A stretch of DNA of 64,000 nucleotides from NCBI RefSeq assembly GCF_030518155.1, contig NZ_JAULRU010000569.1, positions 62,001 through 126,000 of the forward strand, in the 5' to 3' direction. The notes under the pieces are model-generated. The model worked only from the letters and a program-made list of their open reading frames with translations, did no database searches and was not told where the DNA came from. Below, piece by piece: positions 1 to 10,300 of the stretch (positions are counted from its first letter, which is position 1; each line of letters starts with the position of its first letter). This DNA is from Gilvimarinus gilvus. GTDB lineage: Bacteria; Pseudomonadota; Gammaproteobacteria; Pseudomonadales; Cellvibrionaceae. The position numbers and the translations under genes were made by a program.

Positions 1-2
1 CG

Positions 3-401
3 GGCCCACAGCTGCTGTTAATGCAGATTCTAAACAACAAGGGCGACATGACGATTAGTGAGCTGGCACGCGATATGAGTCTGTCGCAAGCGACGGTCAC
101 AACGGTTCTGGATCGCCTGGAAAAGCGAGAGCTGATTACCCGGGTGCGTTCGCAGCAAGACAAACGCAAGGTTTACCCCCAACTGACACATAAAGGCGCC
201 AAAATTCTGGAAAACGCCCCCACTGCCCTACAGGACGATTTTGTGCGCAGGTTTAAGCACCTGGAAGATTGGGAGCAAGGCATGATTATCGCCTCGTTGC
301 AGCGCGTGGCGAAAATGATGGACGCTCATACTCTGGACGCTTCACCCTTCTTGGACGTGGGCGCGCTGGACCGCGGCGAGCTGATCGACCGAGCTAATTA
401 A
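3..401 (+). CDS. MarR-family transcriptional regulator (5' truncated by window edge)
   Basis: The reading frame is open to the left edge, so the first residues are missing; the internal Met at 21 is not the true start. The visible part holds the winged helix of a MarR regulator: an ISELARDMSLSQATVTTVLDR recognition-helix region (S-Q-A-T-V-T) followed by the wing with R-x-x-D-K-R. The rest is a C-terminal dimerisation helix. Such proteins are dimeric DNA-binding repressors or activators that often respond to small ligands. The C-terminal tail (DASPFLDVGALDR) reminds me of the EctR/CosR osmotic-response branch, but that is an impression. Its target would lie outside the window. The family call is secure; the ligand and regulon are unknown. 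Confidence 0.85.
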   Translation, partial: GPQLLLMQILNNKGDMTISELARDMSLSQATVTTVLDRLEKRELITRVRSQQDKRKVYPQLTHKGAKILENAPTALQDDFVRRFKHLEDWEQGMIIASLQRVAKMMDAHTLDASPFLDVGALDRGELIDRAN

Positions 402-456
402 CTCGGGTTGGGGCACTGGCCTGCGCAACTGTGCGACAGGCCTGATGATTACTGTC

Positions 457-783
457 TCACGCGCGCGCGCTTAGCATCATTGCCAGCAGAGCCACACCAA
501 CACCCAGAACCACCCCCACCACGACAATAAACACCGATCTAGGGCTCTGCCCCGGCGCGGCAGACTCTGGCGCTCGCATTTGATCCCACTGGCGCAAGAT
601 CGCTTGCGCTTTGGCGGCATCATCTGGCACAACCAATATTCGGATAATACCGAGCGCCTGCAACTCCCCGATACCGCCCTGCAAATATTCGCCGTCCATA
701 CGTGCGTCAATGCCCACCCCCTTTAGCAGGGCCAGCGCCAGCTGTCCCTCCAATGTATTCGCCGCGTTATAGACACACTCCAT
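457..783 (-). CDS. DUF2007-type small protein with C-terminal membrane helix
   Basis: A 108-residue protein. The first 65 residues fit the DUF2007 (putative signal-transducing) family: an N-terminal strand MECVYNAANTLEGQLALALL, a GI-x-A-R-x-D-G-E-YLQGGIGEL core and an IRILV-VPDDAAKAQAIL end, giving a ferredoxin-like fold. A proline-rich linker then leads to one hydrophobic helix at about 82-105, which would anchor the protein in the inner membrane with the domain probably cytoplasmic. The start has a GAGG Shine-Dalgarno about 8 nt upstream. It stands alone between the MarR gene and the PH-domain pair. The family is often found beside PII or stress genes, but no specific role can be assigned. 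Confidence 0.8.
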   Translation of the reverse strand: MECVYNAANTLEGQLALALLKGVGIDARMDGEYLQGGIGELQALGIIRILVVPDDAAKAQAILRQWDQMRAPESAAPGQSPRSVFIVVVGVVLGVGVALLAMMLSARA

Positions 784-814
784 AGCTGTACCTCGCTCGA
801 TGATTGCACCGGCA

Positions 815-2302
815 TTAAAACCAAGGCGAATTAAAGCTCACCACATCCGCCAGTAAGCTGTCTCGTAACTTATGCGCCTGCTCTACGGGCACACAGGGGA
901 TACTAATGCGCCCATCAGCGCTCCATACATGCACGGTCGCCAGACGCAATTTACGCGCTACGGGAGACTGGCTGAGGGTAATTTTCTGCAGCTTACCCGT
1001 GGGCAGCCAATGCTCGCTAAAACCAATAAAGCCTGATCTCAGCGCCAACCACTGTGGATCGCGGTAAAACCCAAACCAACGCCAACGCCGTCTTGTGACC
1101 CAGAGCGAAACAGGTAACAGCAACAAGATAAGCAGCGACAGCAACCCCGCCACCGCATAGACAATGGCGGTAACGCTCAAACAAAAAGGCACCCAAAGAA
1201 TAAGCGGTTTCACCCAGTAGAAACCGTGCACCGAATGCCATGTAGGCACCGGTAAAGCTAACTCTCGCTTTAACCCACTCAACGTGGCCGCGGTTAATAC
1301 AGGTATTAGAAACTTCTGTTGGTTGACCGCTCCCGTTTGCGCTATACCACCAGCCTTACTGATTTGTACTGTAAATCGACTGAGCAGGCGGGCAATAATG
1401 CCCTGATAAACGGTGACCTTTTGCAGTTTTTGAATTTTGAAGCCGCGGGTACGAATAGTGGTTAGGCCAGCCCGGTACTGATAGCGCTCACCAACCCGCG
1501 TTAGGTGGTAATTCCAATAACGCACCAAAGCGAGAATAACCGACAAACCAAACAATAAACTGGTACCCGCCAGCACGGCAAATACAGCCAGAATTAAACC
1601 CACCGACACCGCTAAGTTACCACTCGCCCACTCAAACCAGTGAAACAGCTGAGAGTGCTCTATTGAAGCCAGCGCCGATTCCATTAAGGGGCCAGCCTGC
1701 TGGCCCAAAGGCGCCGCTAATGGTGCCAAATACAGCAATGAATTTTGCATTAAACCATAGCGGGCGACATCGGCGGGCGTCAGCTTCAGCTCGAAGTCCG
1801 CGGCAGCCTCATCCGACGCTATGAATTGCTCCGACGGAGCACTCTCTGATTGCTGAAACTCCAACACTTGCTGACGCAACGTCTCGGCAAGGGATGTGGG
1901 AATTCCCGGAATATCCACCTCTTGCTGAGCGGAGCCCGCACTCTCCAGGCCCAGGGTCGCCAGCTGAAAAGGCCGGAAATAGAACGGATGAGCAATATCG
2001 GCTTGCTGAACCCGTTCGAAATCCAGGGTTAGACGTTTGCGATTAAGTATGCCCGAGCGCAAATTAATGCGGCCCTGCTCCAAGCGAAAAGTAAAAAACC
2101 AATACTGCAGCACCACCCCCAACAACATCAACACAGCCATTAGTGGCAGACCGTATTGCCAAAAGAGTTGCTGCACGAATTCACCGCCGGCGAAGGCGGG
2201 AATTAAAATAGGCCAGAGATTAACCAGATGCGGGATACTTTTAAACGCAAAATACACAGTCGCAACCGGAGAGACCCGTTGCCACTCAGTATTCAGCGGC
2301 AT
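815..2302 (-). CDS. PH-domain (bPH2/DUF304) membrane protein, YdbT-like
   Basis: A 495-residue membrane protein with the repeated bPH2 layout: a hydrophobic hairpin, then a bPH2 domain (F-R-L-E-Q-G-R-I-N-L-R-S-G-I-L-N-R-K-R-L-T, about 72-150), another hairpin (about 225-265) with a second domain (Y-Q-Y-R-A-G-L-T-T-I-R-T-R-G-F-K-I-Q-K-L-Q-K-V), and a third hairpin (about 365-410) with a third domain (L-R-S-G-F-I-G-F-S-E-H-W-L-P-T-G-K-L-Q-K). This matches Bacillus YdbT and its proteobacterial relatives. Its start overlaps the end of the YdbS-like gene by 17 bp, so the two are translationally coupled. YdbS/YdbT has been tied to resistance to some bacteriocins in Bacillus; its role in gammaproteobacteria is not established. 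Confidence 0.85.
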   Translation of the reverse strand: MPLNTEWQRVSPVATVYFAFKSIPHLVNLWPILIPAFAGGEFVQQLFWQYGLPLMAVLMLLGVVLQYWFFTFRLEQGRINLRSGILNRKRLTLDFERVQQADIAHPFYFRPFQLATLGLESAGSAQQEVDIPGIPTSLAETLRQQVLEFQQSESAPSEQFIASDEAAADFELKLTPADVARYGLMQNSLLYLAPLAAPLGQQAGPLMESALASIEHSQLFHWFEWASGNLAVSVGLILAVFAVLAGTSLLFGLSVILALVRYWNYHLTRVGERYQYRAGLTTIRTRGFKIQKLQKVTVYQGIIARLLSRFTVQISKAGGIAQTGAVNQQKFLIPVLTAATLSGLKRELALPVPTWHSVHGFYWVKPLILWVPFCLSVTAIVYAVAGLLSLLILLLLPVSLWVTRRRWRWFGFYRDPQWLALRSGFIGFSEHWLPTGKLQKITLSQSPVARKLRLATVHVWSADGRISIPCVPVEQAHKLRDSLLADVVSFNSPWF

Positions 2303-2828
2303 CGATAGACTCCTCGGCGGTAATTCTTTCGGTGAGGTAATTCTTCAGTCGGTGCGCCGTCTCCGAGGGGAGACCGGGAATTTTAATATCCGACTGGCCT
2401 CCGCCGGCCGTGTAGAGCACCAGCTTGCTCAGACCATACAGACGTTCCAGTGGCCCCTGAGTGACTTCTATGTGCTGGATTCGATTGTTACCTGCCGAGG
2501 AGGTTGCATGCCACCAGTAGCCTGTGCGCTTATGCACATCCAGCTCGCGCAGCAAGTACTCGGTGCGCTTAACCCGGCGCGGAATCCAAATACCGCAAAG
2601 CACCAACACCAAACTGACGCACAAGGCGAGCACTATTTTGACGATAAGCAGCAAGGGCTCAATATTGAGCAGCAAGACAACAATGCAACCGACAATGGGT
2701 ATCAGCAGGTTGAGTGTCACTGTTATACGCAATACCGATTTATAGCTTGGATCTATAGGAAGCCACGGCTCGCTCTGCAGCGGTGGCAACTGTTCCGTAG
2801 TAATGGGGGCATCGTCCATTATCCGCAC
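2286..2828 (-). CDS. PH-domain (bPH2/DUF304) protein, YdbS-like
   Basis: A 180-residue partner of the YdbT-like protein. It has a cytoplasmic N-terminus, two adjacent hydrophobic segments (about 32-55 and 58-82), and one bPH2 domain with Y-L-L-R-E-L-D-V-H-K-R-T-G-Y-W-W followed by R-I-Q-H-I-E-V-T-Q-G-P-L-E-R. The family signature is the R-x-Q-x-V/I-x-x-x-x-G-P-x-x-R pattern. It is the first gene of the two-gene operon and overlaps the downstream gene by 17 bp. The function is unknown beyond membrane association. Confidence 0.85.
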   Translation of the reverse strand: MRIMDDAPITTEQLPPLQSEPWLPIDPSYKSVLRITVTLNLLIPIVGCIVVLLLNIEPLLLIVKIVLALCVSLVLVLCGIWIPRRVKRTEYLLRELDVHKRTGYWWHATSSAGNNRIQHIEVTQGPLERLYGLSKLVLYTAGGGQSDIKIPGLPSETAHRLKNYLTERITAEESIDAAEY

Positions 2829-2908
2829 CTATTGTTGTTATAAAGTGGGCTCGACGATGAGTCACCAGGGGGCATATACCCCACCGCAGACTTTGTGTTG
2901 TGTGGCGC

Positions 2909-3196
2909 TTAGAAATCGTCGAACATCTGGATATGATAACCGCCATCAAGCGCTTCGGCCATGGCTTTATCTGCGGCAATAACACGCTCATCGGCCAGTA
3001 GTGATGGCGCCACTCCTTTGCGCTTGTGGATGTTAATCTCGGTAAAACCCGCGCGCATCAGGTATATCTTGCACAACTGCTCGGCCCCGAACAAATCGAC
3101 AAAATCGATATACACAATGAACGGAACCTGTTGCCCCGCTTTTACATCTTCGTCAATGTCCTTACGCGCCGTCGCATCGGCAGAAAATATATACAT
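2909..3196 (-). CDS. Conserved-looking hypothetical protein, 95 aa
   Basis: A compact soluble protein without a signal peptide or membrane helix, and with alternating charged and hydrophobic stretches typical of a real gene. It has a GAGG ribosome-binding site 8 nt before the ATG. The sequence suggests an alpha/beta fold (FIVYIDFVDLFGAEQLCKIY, then T-E-I-N-I-H-K-R-K-G). I do not recognise the family. It lies between rapA and the PH-domain pair, all on the minus strand. The spacing of about 100 nt to rapA contains GTCTGAC-type repeats, so it is probably its own unit. Confidence 0.65.
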   Translation of the reverse strand: MYIFSADATARKDIDEDVKAGQQVPFIVYIDFVDLFGAEQLCKIYLMRAGFTEINIHKRKGVAPSLLADERVIAADKAMAEALDGGYHIQMFDDF

Positions 3197-3204
3197 AAAA
3201 GCCT

Positions 3205-3300
3205 CATAAAATAAAGTCTGACGCCGGAAGTCTGATGACTAACGGGTCGAGTAATCCAATCTCCAGATCAGACGTCCGACCTCAAGCGTCTGACCAACAA
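3205..3300. repeat. GTCTGAC-type dispersed repeat cluster 1
   Basis: The spacer beyond the rapA stop codon contains several copies of a short motif in both orientations: AGTCTGACGCC, AGTCTGATGAC, ATCAGACGTCCGAC and GCGTCTGACC. The same family recurs near 42832-42897 and 43153-43182. The copies are irregularly spaced, unlike CRISPR repeats. The positions at gene 3' ends recall REP-like elements. Confidence 0.5.
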
Positions 3301-6240
3301 TCACACCGCCACAATCACTCGCGCCGCATCTAGTTTAAGACTGGCGTTGTCCAGGTACTCTAAGCTTTGTGCCAGGCGATCACTTAAATAATCAATCTCT
3401 TCGCTGCGGATATTCGGGTTAACTTTTGCCAGATCCTGCAATCGTTCAATTTCACGACCAATGTCTTCGCTGACCTTGTGCTTAGCCTCTGCTACCTGCC
3501 CCGCACGCAAAGGCGCTACCGCCAACTCGGTGTTATCCAGTACAGCGCCAATTTGCTCCCGGCTGTGTCGAACCAGCTCCTGCGCCGTGGGCCGCGCAAC
3601 CTTTTGCAGTATTTGGTTCAGCTTGTCCGCTCCCAGCACCTGCGCAAAGTCTTTGCCGTTGGTGTCCATCAATACGCGCATAACCGGCTGACTGATATAG
3701 CGGCTTAACTGTAAACTCGCAGGCGCCGGCGTGTACAAGCAGTACACCGCCTCTACTAACATAGTGCCCGGCTTGAGCGGCGGCAGCTTTAAAGTGGCCA
3801 CGGCTGTGTTGCCAAATTCAGTATCGGCAATCAACTCTAAGGTGCCGCGCACCAGCGGGTGCTCCCAGCTGAGAAAACTCATATCGTCACGCGATAGCGC
3901 GACATCGCGATCAAAAGTCACCGTAAGCCCTGACTCTGGTAACCCGGGGTAAGGGTCTACCCGCATATGTTCACCCGGGTGCAGCACCCAACTGATATCA
4001 CTGTGACGCTCATAGTCGACATTGAAACTATCCAGTGCCCGCATCAGATATTCCGGCAGGGTATCGTCCTCATCTAACGCTTCTAACGCATCAACCATGG
4101 CCTGCGCGGGGCCGGGCCGACAAGAGTTTAACTCCAACAATTTATCGCGGCCGGCTTGCAGTTCATCGTTAAGGGTTTGGGCGTAATCAGCGGTTTCCTT
4201 CAGGAGCGGGTTAATATCCGCCCCGCAATCTGCCAACAAAGGCACCAGCTTGTCGGCAAACGCCGTAAAGGCCGACTGACCAATAGCGCAGGTATGCTCA
4301 AAGGCGTTGATGCCATGGTGGTACCAATCCGCCAGCTTGGCCTGAGCCTGAGGCGCCGCAGCGTTGTGGTAAACCGGTAAATGAATATTGACCGAGCCCG
4401 CCTGACCAATACGATCGAGACGGCCGATACGCTGTTCCAATAGATCCGGGTTAAGGGGCAAGTCAAACAACACCAAGTCCTGGGAGAACTGAAAGTTACG
4501 CCCCTCGCTGCCGATTTCCGAGGCAATCAGTACTTGCGCCCCCTCTTCCATATCGGCGAAGTAAGCCGCAGCGCGATCGCGGTTTATAAGGTTCATGCCT
4601 TCGTGGAAAACCGTAGAGGCAATACCGTGACGCAGGCGCAGGTACAACTCGAGCGACTGGGCGGTATCGCCGTCGGCGCAGATCACCAGTATTTTGTGGC
4701 CACGCTTGGCTTTTATCAGGCTTTTAAGCCACTCCACCCGCGGGTCAAACAACCACCAATCGCCCTGCTCTGCCCAGTAGCCCTCTGGCTTTAGCTGAAC
4801 CTCGAGCGGGTATTGCCCCAAAGCCTTGGCATCATCATCCGCCAGTTCGATAGGGTTTAGGTGCAGTATGCGCTCGGGAAACCCACTGATGCCGTGGCGA
4901 GTATTGCGCAACAGTACCCGACCGGTGCCATGGCGATCCAGCAGCACCTCAACCAATTGGTCGATAGCCAACTGTAGAGACTGGGTTTTCGCTTGCGCCA
5001 AGGCGCGGTCGATGCTGGCTTGATCCAGGTACTCAGCGAGCTCATTAATTTGCGCATCAAACAAATCACCGGTTACCTCGGCATCTTCCGGGCGAACGCT
5101 ATTGAGATGTTCAACCAACTCACTCAATGGCTGATAACTTTTTTGTTCGGCGATAAAGGCTTCAAGATCGTAATAGCGATCCGGATCGAGTAGGCGCAGA
5201 CGGGCAAAGTGGCTCTCCACACCCAGCTGCTCTGGTGTTGCAGTTAACAAAAGCAGCCCACGGGCAACCCGCGCCAGCTGTTCAATGGCTTGATACTCAA
5301 GGCTCGCTTGCTCGCGGTTCCACTCTAAGTGGTGCGCCTCATCCACCAACAGTAGATCCCAATCGGCGGCAGACGCCTGCTCCAGGCGCTCGGGGTTATC
5401 GGTAATAAAGCTTAATGAACACAGCACCAGTTGCGCCGATTCAAATGGATTAATGATATCTTCGGGATTGAAATCTTCCGGCTCATCGAATTCGTCAACG
5501 AAGTCGTCACAGTCTTTCCCCTCCAAAGACTGGCAGCGCGCCTCATCGAGAAGGGTAAATGACAGGTTGAAGCGACGCAGCATCTCCACCAGCCATTGAT
5601 GCATCAAGGTGTCTGGCACAATAACCAGAGCCCGGTGGGCGCGCCCGGTTAATAGTTGGCGATGCAATATTAGGCCCGCCTCAATGGTTTTACCCAAACC
5701 GACTTCATCGGCCAACAGCACGCGCGGCGCGTAGCGACTAGCCACCTGACTCGCAATATAAAGTTGGTGCGGCAACAGCGATACCCGGGCGCCCCCTAAG
5801 CCAAACCCTGAGCGCTGCTCACTGTGATGGCGCAGCACGCGGCTGCGATAGCGCAGAGAAAAGTGGTTACTCTTATCAATTTGCCCAGAGAACAAGCGCT
5901 CGCGCGGCTTGCTGAACTGTACGAAACTGTCGAGTTCAAACTCGGGAACGGCGCGGGTCTGGTCGTCGGCGTCTACCGCTTCGTACAAAAGGCAGCCACT
6001 TTGTTCCATCACATGGGTGATCGTCAGCGCCTGACCATCCTGGTGTTTGATCTTTTCCCCAATGTTGTAGCGCACCCGGCTCAAAGGGGCCTGTTTTATC
6101 GAGTAGGTTCGTCGCTCGCCAGCCGCGGGAAAGCCAATTTCCGCCGTTGTCGTACTGACCTGTAAAACCACACCCAAACCCAGTTCGGGTTCGGTATCAC
6201 TGACGTAACGCTGCCCTAAGGTGAAATCTTGTTGCGACAC
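3301..6240 (-). CDS. rapA: RNA polymerase-associated ATPase RapA (HepA)
   Basis: At 979 residues this is close to E. coli RapA (968). RapA is a Swi2/Snf2 ATPase that binds core RNA polymerase and helps recycle it after transcription. Visible in order are N-terminal Tudor-like domains (F-T-L-G-Q-R-Y-V-S-D, about 1-110), Walker A DEVGLGKT near residue 180, the Walker B box LLVDEAHHLEW near 298, motif III LLLTATPEQLG, and motifs V-VI SEIGSEGRNFQFSQDLVLFD with RIGRLDRIGQ. The C-terminal RapA-specific region follows. It is a single gene with a long spacer on each side. The family assignment is unambiguous. Confidence 0.97.
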   Translation of the reverse strand: MSQQDFTLGQRYVSDTEPELGLGVVLQVSTTTAEIGFPAAGERRTYSIKQAPLSRVRYNIGEKIKHQDGQALTITHVMEQSGCLLYEAVDADDQTRAVPEFELDSFVQFSKPRERLFSGQIDKSNHFSLRYRSRVLRHHSEQRSGFGLGGARVSLLPHQLYIASQVASRYAPRVLLADEVGLGKTIEAGLILHRQLLTGRAHRALVIVPDTLMHQWLVEMLRRFNLSFTLLDEARCQSLEGKDCDDFVDEFDEPEDFNPEDIINPFESAQLVLCSLSFITDNPERLEQASAADWDLLLVDEAHHLEWNREQASLEYQAIEQLARVARGLLLLTATPEQLGVESHFARLRLLDPDRYYDLEAFIAEQKSYQPLSELVEHLNSVRPEDAEVTGDLFDAQINELAEYLDQASIDRALAQAKTQSLQLAIDQLVEVLLDRHGTGRVLLRNTRHGISGFPERILHLNPIELADDDAKALGQYPLEVQLKPEGYWAEQGDWWLFDPRVEWLKSLIKAKRGHKILVICADGDTAQSLELYLRLRHGIASTVFHEGMNLINRDRAAAYFADMEEGAQVLIASEIGSEGRNFQFSQDLVLFDLPLNPDLLEQRIGRLDRIGQAGSVNIHLPVYHNAAAPQAQAKLADWYHHGINAFEHTCAIGQSAFTAFADKLVPLLADCGADINPLLKETADYAQTLNDELQAGRDKLLELNSCRPGPAQAMVDALEALDEDDTLPEYLMRALDSFNVDYERHSDISWVLHPGEHMRVDPYPGLPESGLTVTFDRDVALSRDDMSFLSWEHPLVRGTLELIADTEFGNTAVATLKLPPLKPGTMLVEAVYCLYTPAPASLQLSRYISQPVMRVLMDTNGKDFAQVLGADKLNQILQKVARPTAQELVRHSREQIGAVLDNTELAVAPLRAGQVAEAKHKVSEDIGREIERLQDLAKVNPNIRSEEIDYLSDRLAQSLEYLDNASLKLDAARVIVAV

Positions 6241-6346
6241 ACTAACCTCATGCTATTCGATCCGGGCGCGCATGATACTTTGCCTAAGCATTAAACGAAA
6301 GCGGCCCTAGATAGGCGACAACCCTTACCCGTAAACAATTTTTTGC

Positions 6347-6352
6347 TAAAAT
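6347..6352 (+). promoter_or_regulatory. Probable extended -10 promoter of the mutarotase gene
   Basis: TGCTAAAAT (TGn plus TAAAAT) lies 25 nt before the ATG at 6377. Because transcription would begin about 7 nt after it, the ATG at 6353, which overlaps this region, is an unlikely start. The -35 region (CTTACC) is poor, as expected for an extended -10 promoter. Confidence 0.4.
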
Positions 6353-6376
6353 ATGCGCCTTTTGCCCGGAATTATT

Positions 6377-7288
6377 ATGAGCCAGAGCCTTGATGAACTG
6401 CAGCGCTTGGTAAGCGAACAGCCATTTCTTACCCTAACCGACAGCCAAACCCTGTACCCAAACCACCCGGGAACAGGCATTGACATGCTATCGGTTAAAA
6501 CCGAGCTGTGTGAGGCCAGCATCGCTTTAAACGGCGCCCAACTGATGAGCTTTACGCCCGCAGGTGGTGAAGAGCTGCTTTGGGTAAGCCCTAATTGTCA
6601 GTTTAGTCCGGGGGCGAGCTTGCGTGGCGGCATTCCACTTTGCCTGCCCTGGTTTGGACCTCACCCCTCCGACAGCAACCGACCCAATCACGGCATTGCG
6701 CGCACCGCCACCTGGCAGCTGAGCAGCGCCAGCCAAAATGACGCGGGCGTCTGCACCCTGGTTCTGCGCTTTGAGCACCAGGCCGACGAGCACTTTGAGC
6801 ACAACTTCAGTGCTCAGCTCTCTCTTATACTAGGTCATGTGCCGCATCTGACACTGGCCCTGTCTAACCACAGCGCCGACAGCTTTGCCGCCAGCTGGGT
6901 AATGCACAGCTATTTCGCCACTGGCGACATCGCCACTACCCGCGTGGAGGGCCTGGACGGCCGGGCATACTCAGACAAGGTGGCCGGCGGTAAATACTTT
7001 ACCCAAAGTGGCCCAGTGACCTTTGCCGGCGAAGTTGATCGCGTTTATGAAGATATCCAGCTACCAATCACCATTGAAGGCACACGCCGTACTCGCGTGG
7101 AAGGCGATAACTGCCCTAGCGTGGTGGTTTGGAACACGGGCAGCGCGCTGGCGGCTGACATTGAAGATATCGGCCCCAATAATCACGCCGGCTATGTGTG
7201 CGTTGAGCGCGGCGCCTGCCTAGGCGACACCTGGCGCCTGACTGCGGGCGAAACCCGCCAGGCCACCATGACCCTAATCCCCGAATAG
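6377..7288 (+). CDS. D-hexose-6-phosphate mutarotase (YeaD family)
   Basis: About 303 residues from the chosen start. The protein belongs to the aldose-1-epimerase fold branch that interconverts alpha and beta anomers of glucose 6-phosphate and similar sugars in the cytoplasm. Family landmarks are G-A-Q-L-M-S-F-T-P-A-G, E-E-L-L-W-V-S-P, L-R-G-G-I-P-L-C-L-P-W-F-G, H-G-I-A-R-T-A-T-W, and a late V-V-W-N-T-G with Y-V-C-V-E-R-G-A. The in-frame ATG at 6353 lies just behind a -10-like box, so MSQSLDELQ at 6377 is preferred. The gene is followed by metH, but a promoter-like box lies between them, so they need not be one operon. Confidence 0.9.
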   Translation: MSQSLDELQRLVSEQPFLTLTDSQTLYPNHPGTGIDMLSVKTELCEASIALNGAQLMSFTPAGGEELLWVSPNCQFSPGASLRGGIPLCLPWFGPHPSDSNRPNHGIARTATWQLSSASQNDAGVCTLVLRFEHQADEHFEHNFSAQLSLILGHVPHLTLALSNHSADSFAASWVMHSYFATGDIATTRVEGLDGRAYSDKVAGGKYFTQSGPVTFAGEVDRVYEDIQLPITIEGTRRTRVEGDNCPSVVVWNTGSALAADIEDIGPNNHAGYVCVERGACLGDTWRLTAGETRQATMTLIPE

Positions 7289-7340
7289 CCCGGTTATCAG
7301 GCGTACCATAAGCCGCCGCACAAACCCGCGCGTTTGCTGT

Positions 7341-7346
7341 TAAAAT
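7341..7346 (+). promoter_or_regulatory. Possible -10 element upstream of metH
   Basis: TAAAAT preceded by TTTGCTGT, about 48 nt before the metH start, resembling the box before the mutarotase gene. No convincing -35 is visible. I see no cobalamin riboswitch in the roughly 100-nt leader. Confidence 0.3.
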
Positions 7347-7393
7347 GCGCGGGCCGCAAATCCCCAATATTCGCAAGACAATAGGTTTTCTTG

Positions 7394-10300
7394 ATGAGCG
7401 CTTCAGATCGCGACCAACGCATTGCCCAACTTAAACAAATCATTCACGAGCGCATTCTCGTGCTCGATGGCGGTATGGGCACCCAAATTCAGAGCTTAAA
7501 ACTCTCTGAAGCGGACTATCGCGGCAAGCGCTTTGCCGACTACCCCAGCGATGTAAAAGGCAACAACGACCTGCTCAACCTCACTCAGCCCGAGATGATG
7601 AAGCAGATCCACCGGGAGTACCTAGAAGCTGGCGCCGATATTATCGAGACCAACACCTTTAACTCGACTCAGGTTTCCATGGCCGACTACGGCATGGAAG
7701 ACCTCGCCTACGAGTTAAACCTGGTGGGCGCGCGCATCGCCCGCGAAGTGGCCGACGAGCTTACCGAGGCCGAGCCGCACAAACCACGCTACGTGACCGG
7801 AGTGCTTGGGCCCACCTCGCGCACCTGTTCGATCTCGCCCGATGTAAACGACCCCGGTGCGCGCAACGTCACCTTTGATCAGTTAGTCGAGAACTACATC
7901 GAGGCCACCAAAGCCCTAATTGAAGGCGGCTCGGATTTAATCTTAATCGAAACCATCTTTGACACCTTGAATGCCAAGGCCGCTATTTTTGCGGTGCAAG
8001 AAGTCTTTGCCGAGCTTGGCTTTGAACTGCCCATTATGATTTCCGGCACCATTACCGACGCCTCGGGTCGCACGTTATCGGGCCAGACGACCGAAGCGTT
8101 TTATAACTCGCTGGCTCACGCCAAACCAATTTCCATTGGGTTGAACTGCGCACTGGGCGCGCAAGAGCTGCGTCAGTATGTGGCTGAGCTTTCCCGTATT
8201 GCCAACTGCTATGTATCGGCGCACCCCAACGCGGGCCTGCCCAACGAATTTGGCGAGTACGACCAAGAACCAGACGAAATGGCGGTGATTGTCGAAGAGT
8301 TTGCCAGTGCGGGCTTTTTAAACATTATCGGCGGTTGCTGCGGTACCCGCCCCGATCATATCCAGGCCATTGCCGAGGCCGTCGCCAAGCACCCGCCGCG
8401 CCAGATTCCGGATATCGAACCGGCCTGTCGTTTATCGGGGCTTGAGCCTTTTAACATCACCCAGGATTCTCTGTTTGTAAACGTTGGTGAGCGCTGTAAC
8501 GTCACCGGCTCCGCGCGTTTTAAGCGGTTGATTGTCGAGGAGGACTACGACACCGCACTGGAAGTGGCGCTGGAGCAAGTCGAAGGCGGCGCGCAGGTGA
8601 TCGACATCAACATGGACGAAGGCATGCTCGATGCCGAAGCGGCCATGGTGCGCTTTTTAAACCTAATCGCTGGCGAGCCGGATATATCCCGCGTGCCCAT
8701 CATGGTGGACTCCTCTAAGTGGGAGGTCATCGAGGCCGGCCTTAAGTGTATTCAGGGCAAAGGCATTGTTAACTCCATCAGCATGAAAGAAGGCGAACAG
8801 GAGTTTTTAGACAAGGCCCGCCTGTGCATGCGCTATGGCGCCGCCGTGGTTGTTATGGCCTTTGACGAAGACGGCCAGGCCGACACCGCCGCGCGCAAAA
8901 AAGAAATCTGCGAGCGCTCCTACCGTTTGCTGGTGGATAAAATTGGCTTCCCACCACAAGACATTATTTTTGACCCGAATATTTTCGCGGTCGCCACTGG
9001 TATTGAAGAGCACAACAACTACGCGGTGGATTTTATCGAAGCCACAAAGTGGATTCGCGAAAACCTACCCCACGCCGGTGTGTCGGGCGGCGTGTCGAAC
9101 GTGTCTTTCTCGTTCCGTGGCAACAACCCGGTGCGCGAGGCCATCCACTCGGTGTTTTTGTACCACGCCATTAAAGTCGGTATGAACATGGGCATCGTTA
9201 ACGCCAGCCAGCTGGCCGTATACGACGACCTACCCGACGAGCTGCGCAACAAAGTCGAGGATGTCATTTTAAATCGCACCGACGAGGGCACCGAGGCGCT
9301 GCTGGACATTGCCGAAAAATACCGCGAAGGCGGCAGCGGCGTGGCCAAAAAAGAAGATTTAGAGTGGCGCAGCTGGGACGTTAAAAAGCGCATGGAGCAC
9401 TCGCTGGTTAAAGGCATCTCCACCTACATTATTGAAGACACCGAAGAGGCCCGCCAGCAAGCCGAGCGCCCGCTGGATGTAATCGAAGGCCCGCTGATGG
9501 ACGGCATGAACGTGGTGGGTGATTTATTCGGCGCCGGTAAAATGTTTTTGCCGCAAGTGGTGAAGTCAGCTCGGGTGATGAAACAATCTGTCGCCTATTT
9601 GCAACCCTACATTGAAGCCGAAAAAGTCGAAGGTGCCCGCCCCAACGGTAAAATCTTAATGGCCACCGTAAAAGGTGACGTACACGATATCGGTAAAAAC
9701 ATTGTCGGCGTGGTGTTGCAGTGCAACAACTTCGAAGTGGTCGACATGGGCGTTATGGTGCCCGGCGAAAAAATCATCCAAACCGCGATTGAAGAGAACT
9801 GCGACATTATTGGATTGTCTGGGCTTATTACCCCGTCGCTGGATGAAATGGTCAGCGTCGGCCGCGAGATGCAGCGCCAGGGCGTGGATAAACCATTGCT
9901 AATCGGCGGCGCCACCACCTCCAAAGCCCACACCGCGGTTAAAATTGACCCGGCGTTTGATTTAAACCAGGTGGTGTACGTGGCCGATGCTTCGCGCGCC
10001 GTCGGCGTGTGCAGCACCTTGTTATCGGATACCGCACGCGACCCGTTTGTCGCCAAACTCAAAGACGAATACGAGGCGGTACGCGTGCGCAACGCCAACC
10101 GCAAACCACGCGGCACGCTGCGCACCTACCCCGGCGCCATCGAACACGGCTTTAAAGCCGACTGGGACAACTACACGCCACCCAAACCCGCCTTTACCGG
10201 CCTTAAAGTGTTTGACGACTACCCGCTGACCGACCTGCTCGATACCATCGACTGGACGCCGTTTTTTATTAGCTGGGATTTGGCCGGCAAGTACCCCAAA

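Noticed and set aside
2037-2843. 268-codon plus-strand frame opposite the PH-domain pair
   Set aside because: It runs antisense to two well-supported, family-matching membrane proteins and its translation is low-complexity and cysteine/arginine-rich, without domains.
6353-6376. Upstream ATG as mutarotase start
   Set aside because: It overlaps a probable -10 element and adds residues not typical of the family; 6377 is preferred.
7289-7393. Cobalamin riboswitch before metH
   Set aside because: The leader is only about 100 nt, and I find no B12-box (GCCACTG) or the expected long structure.
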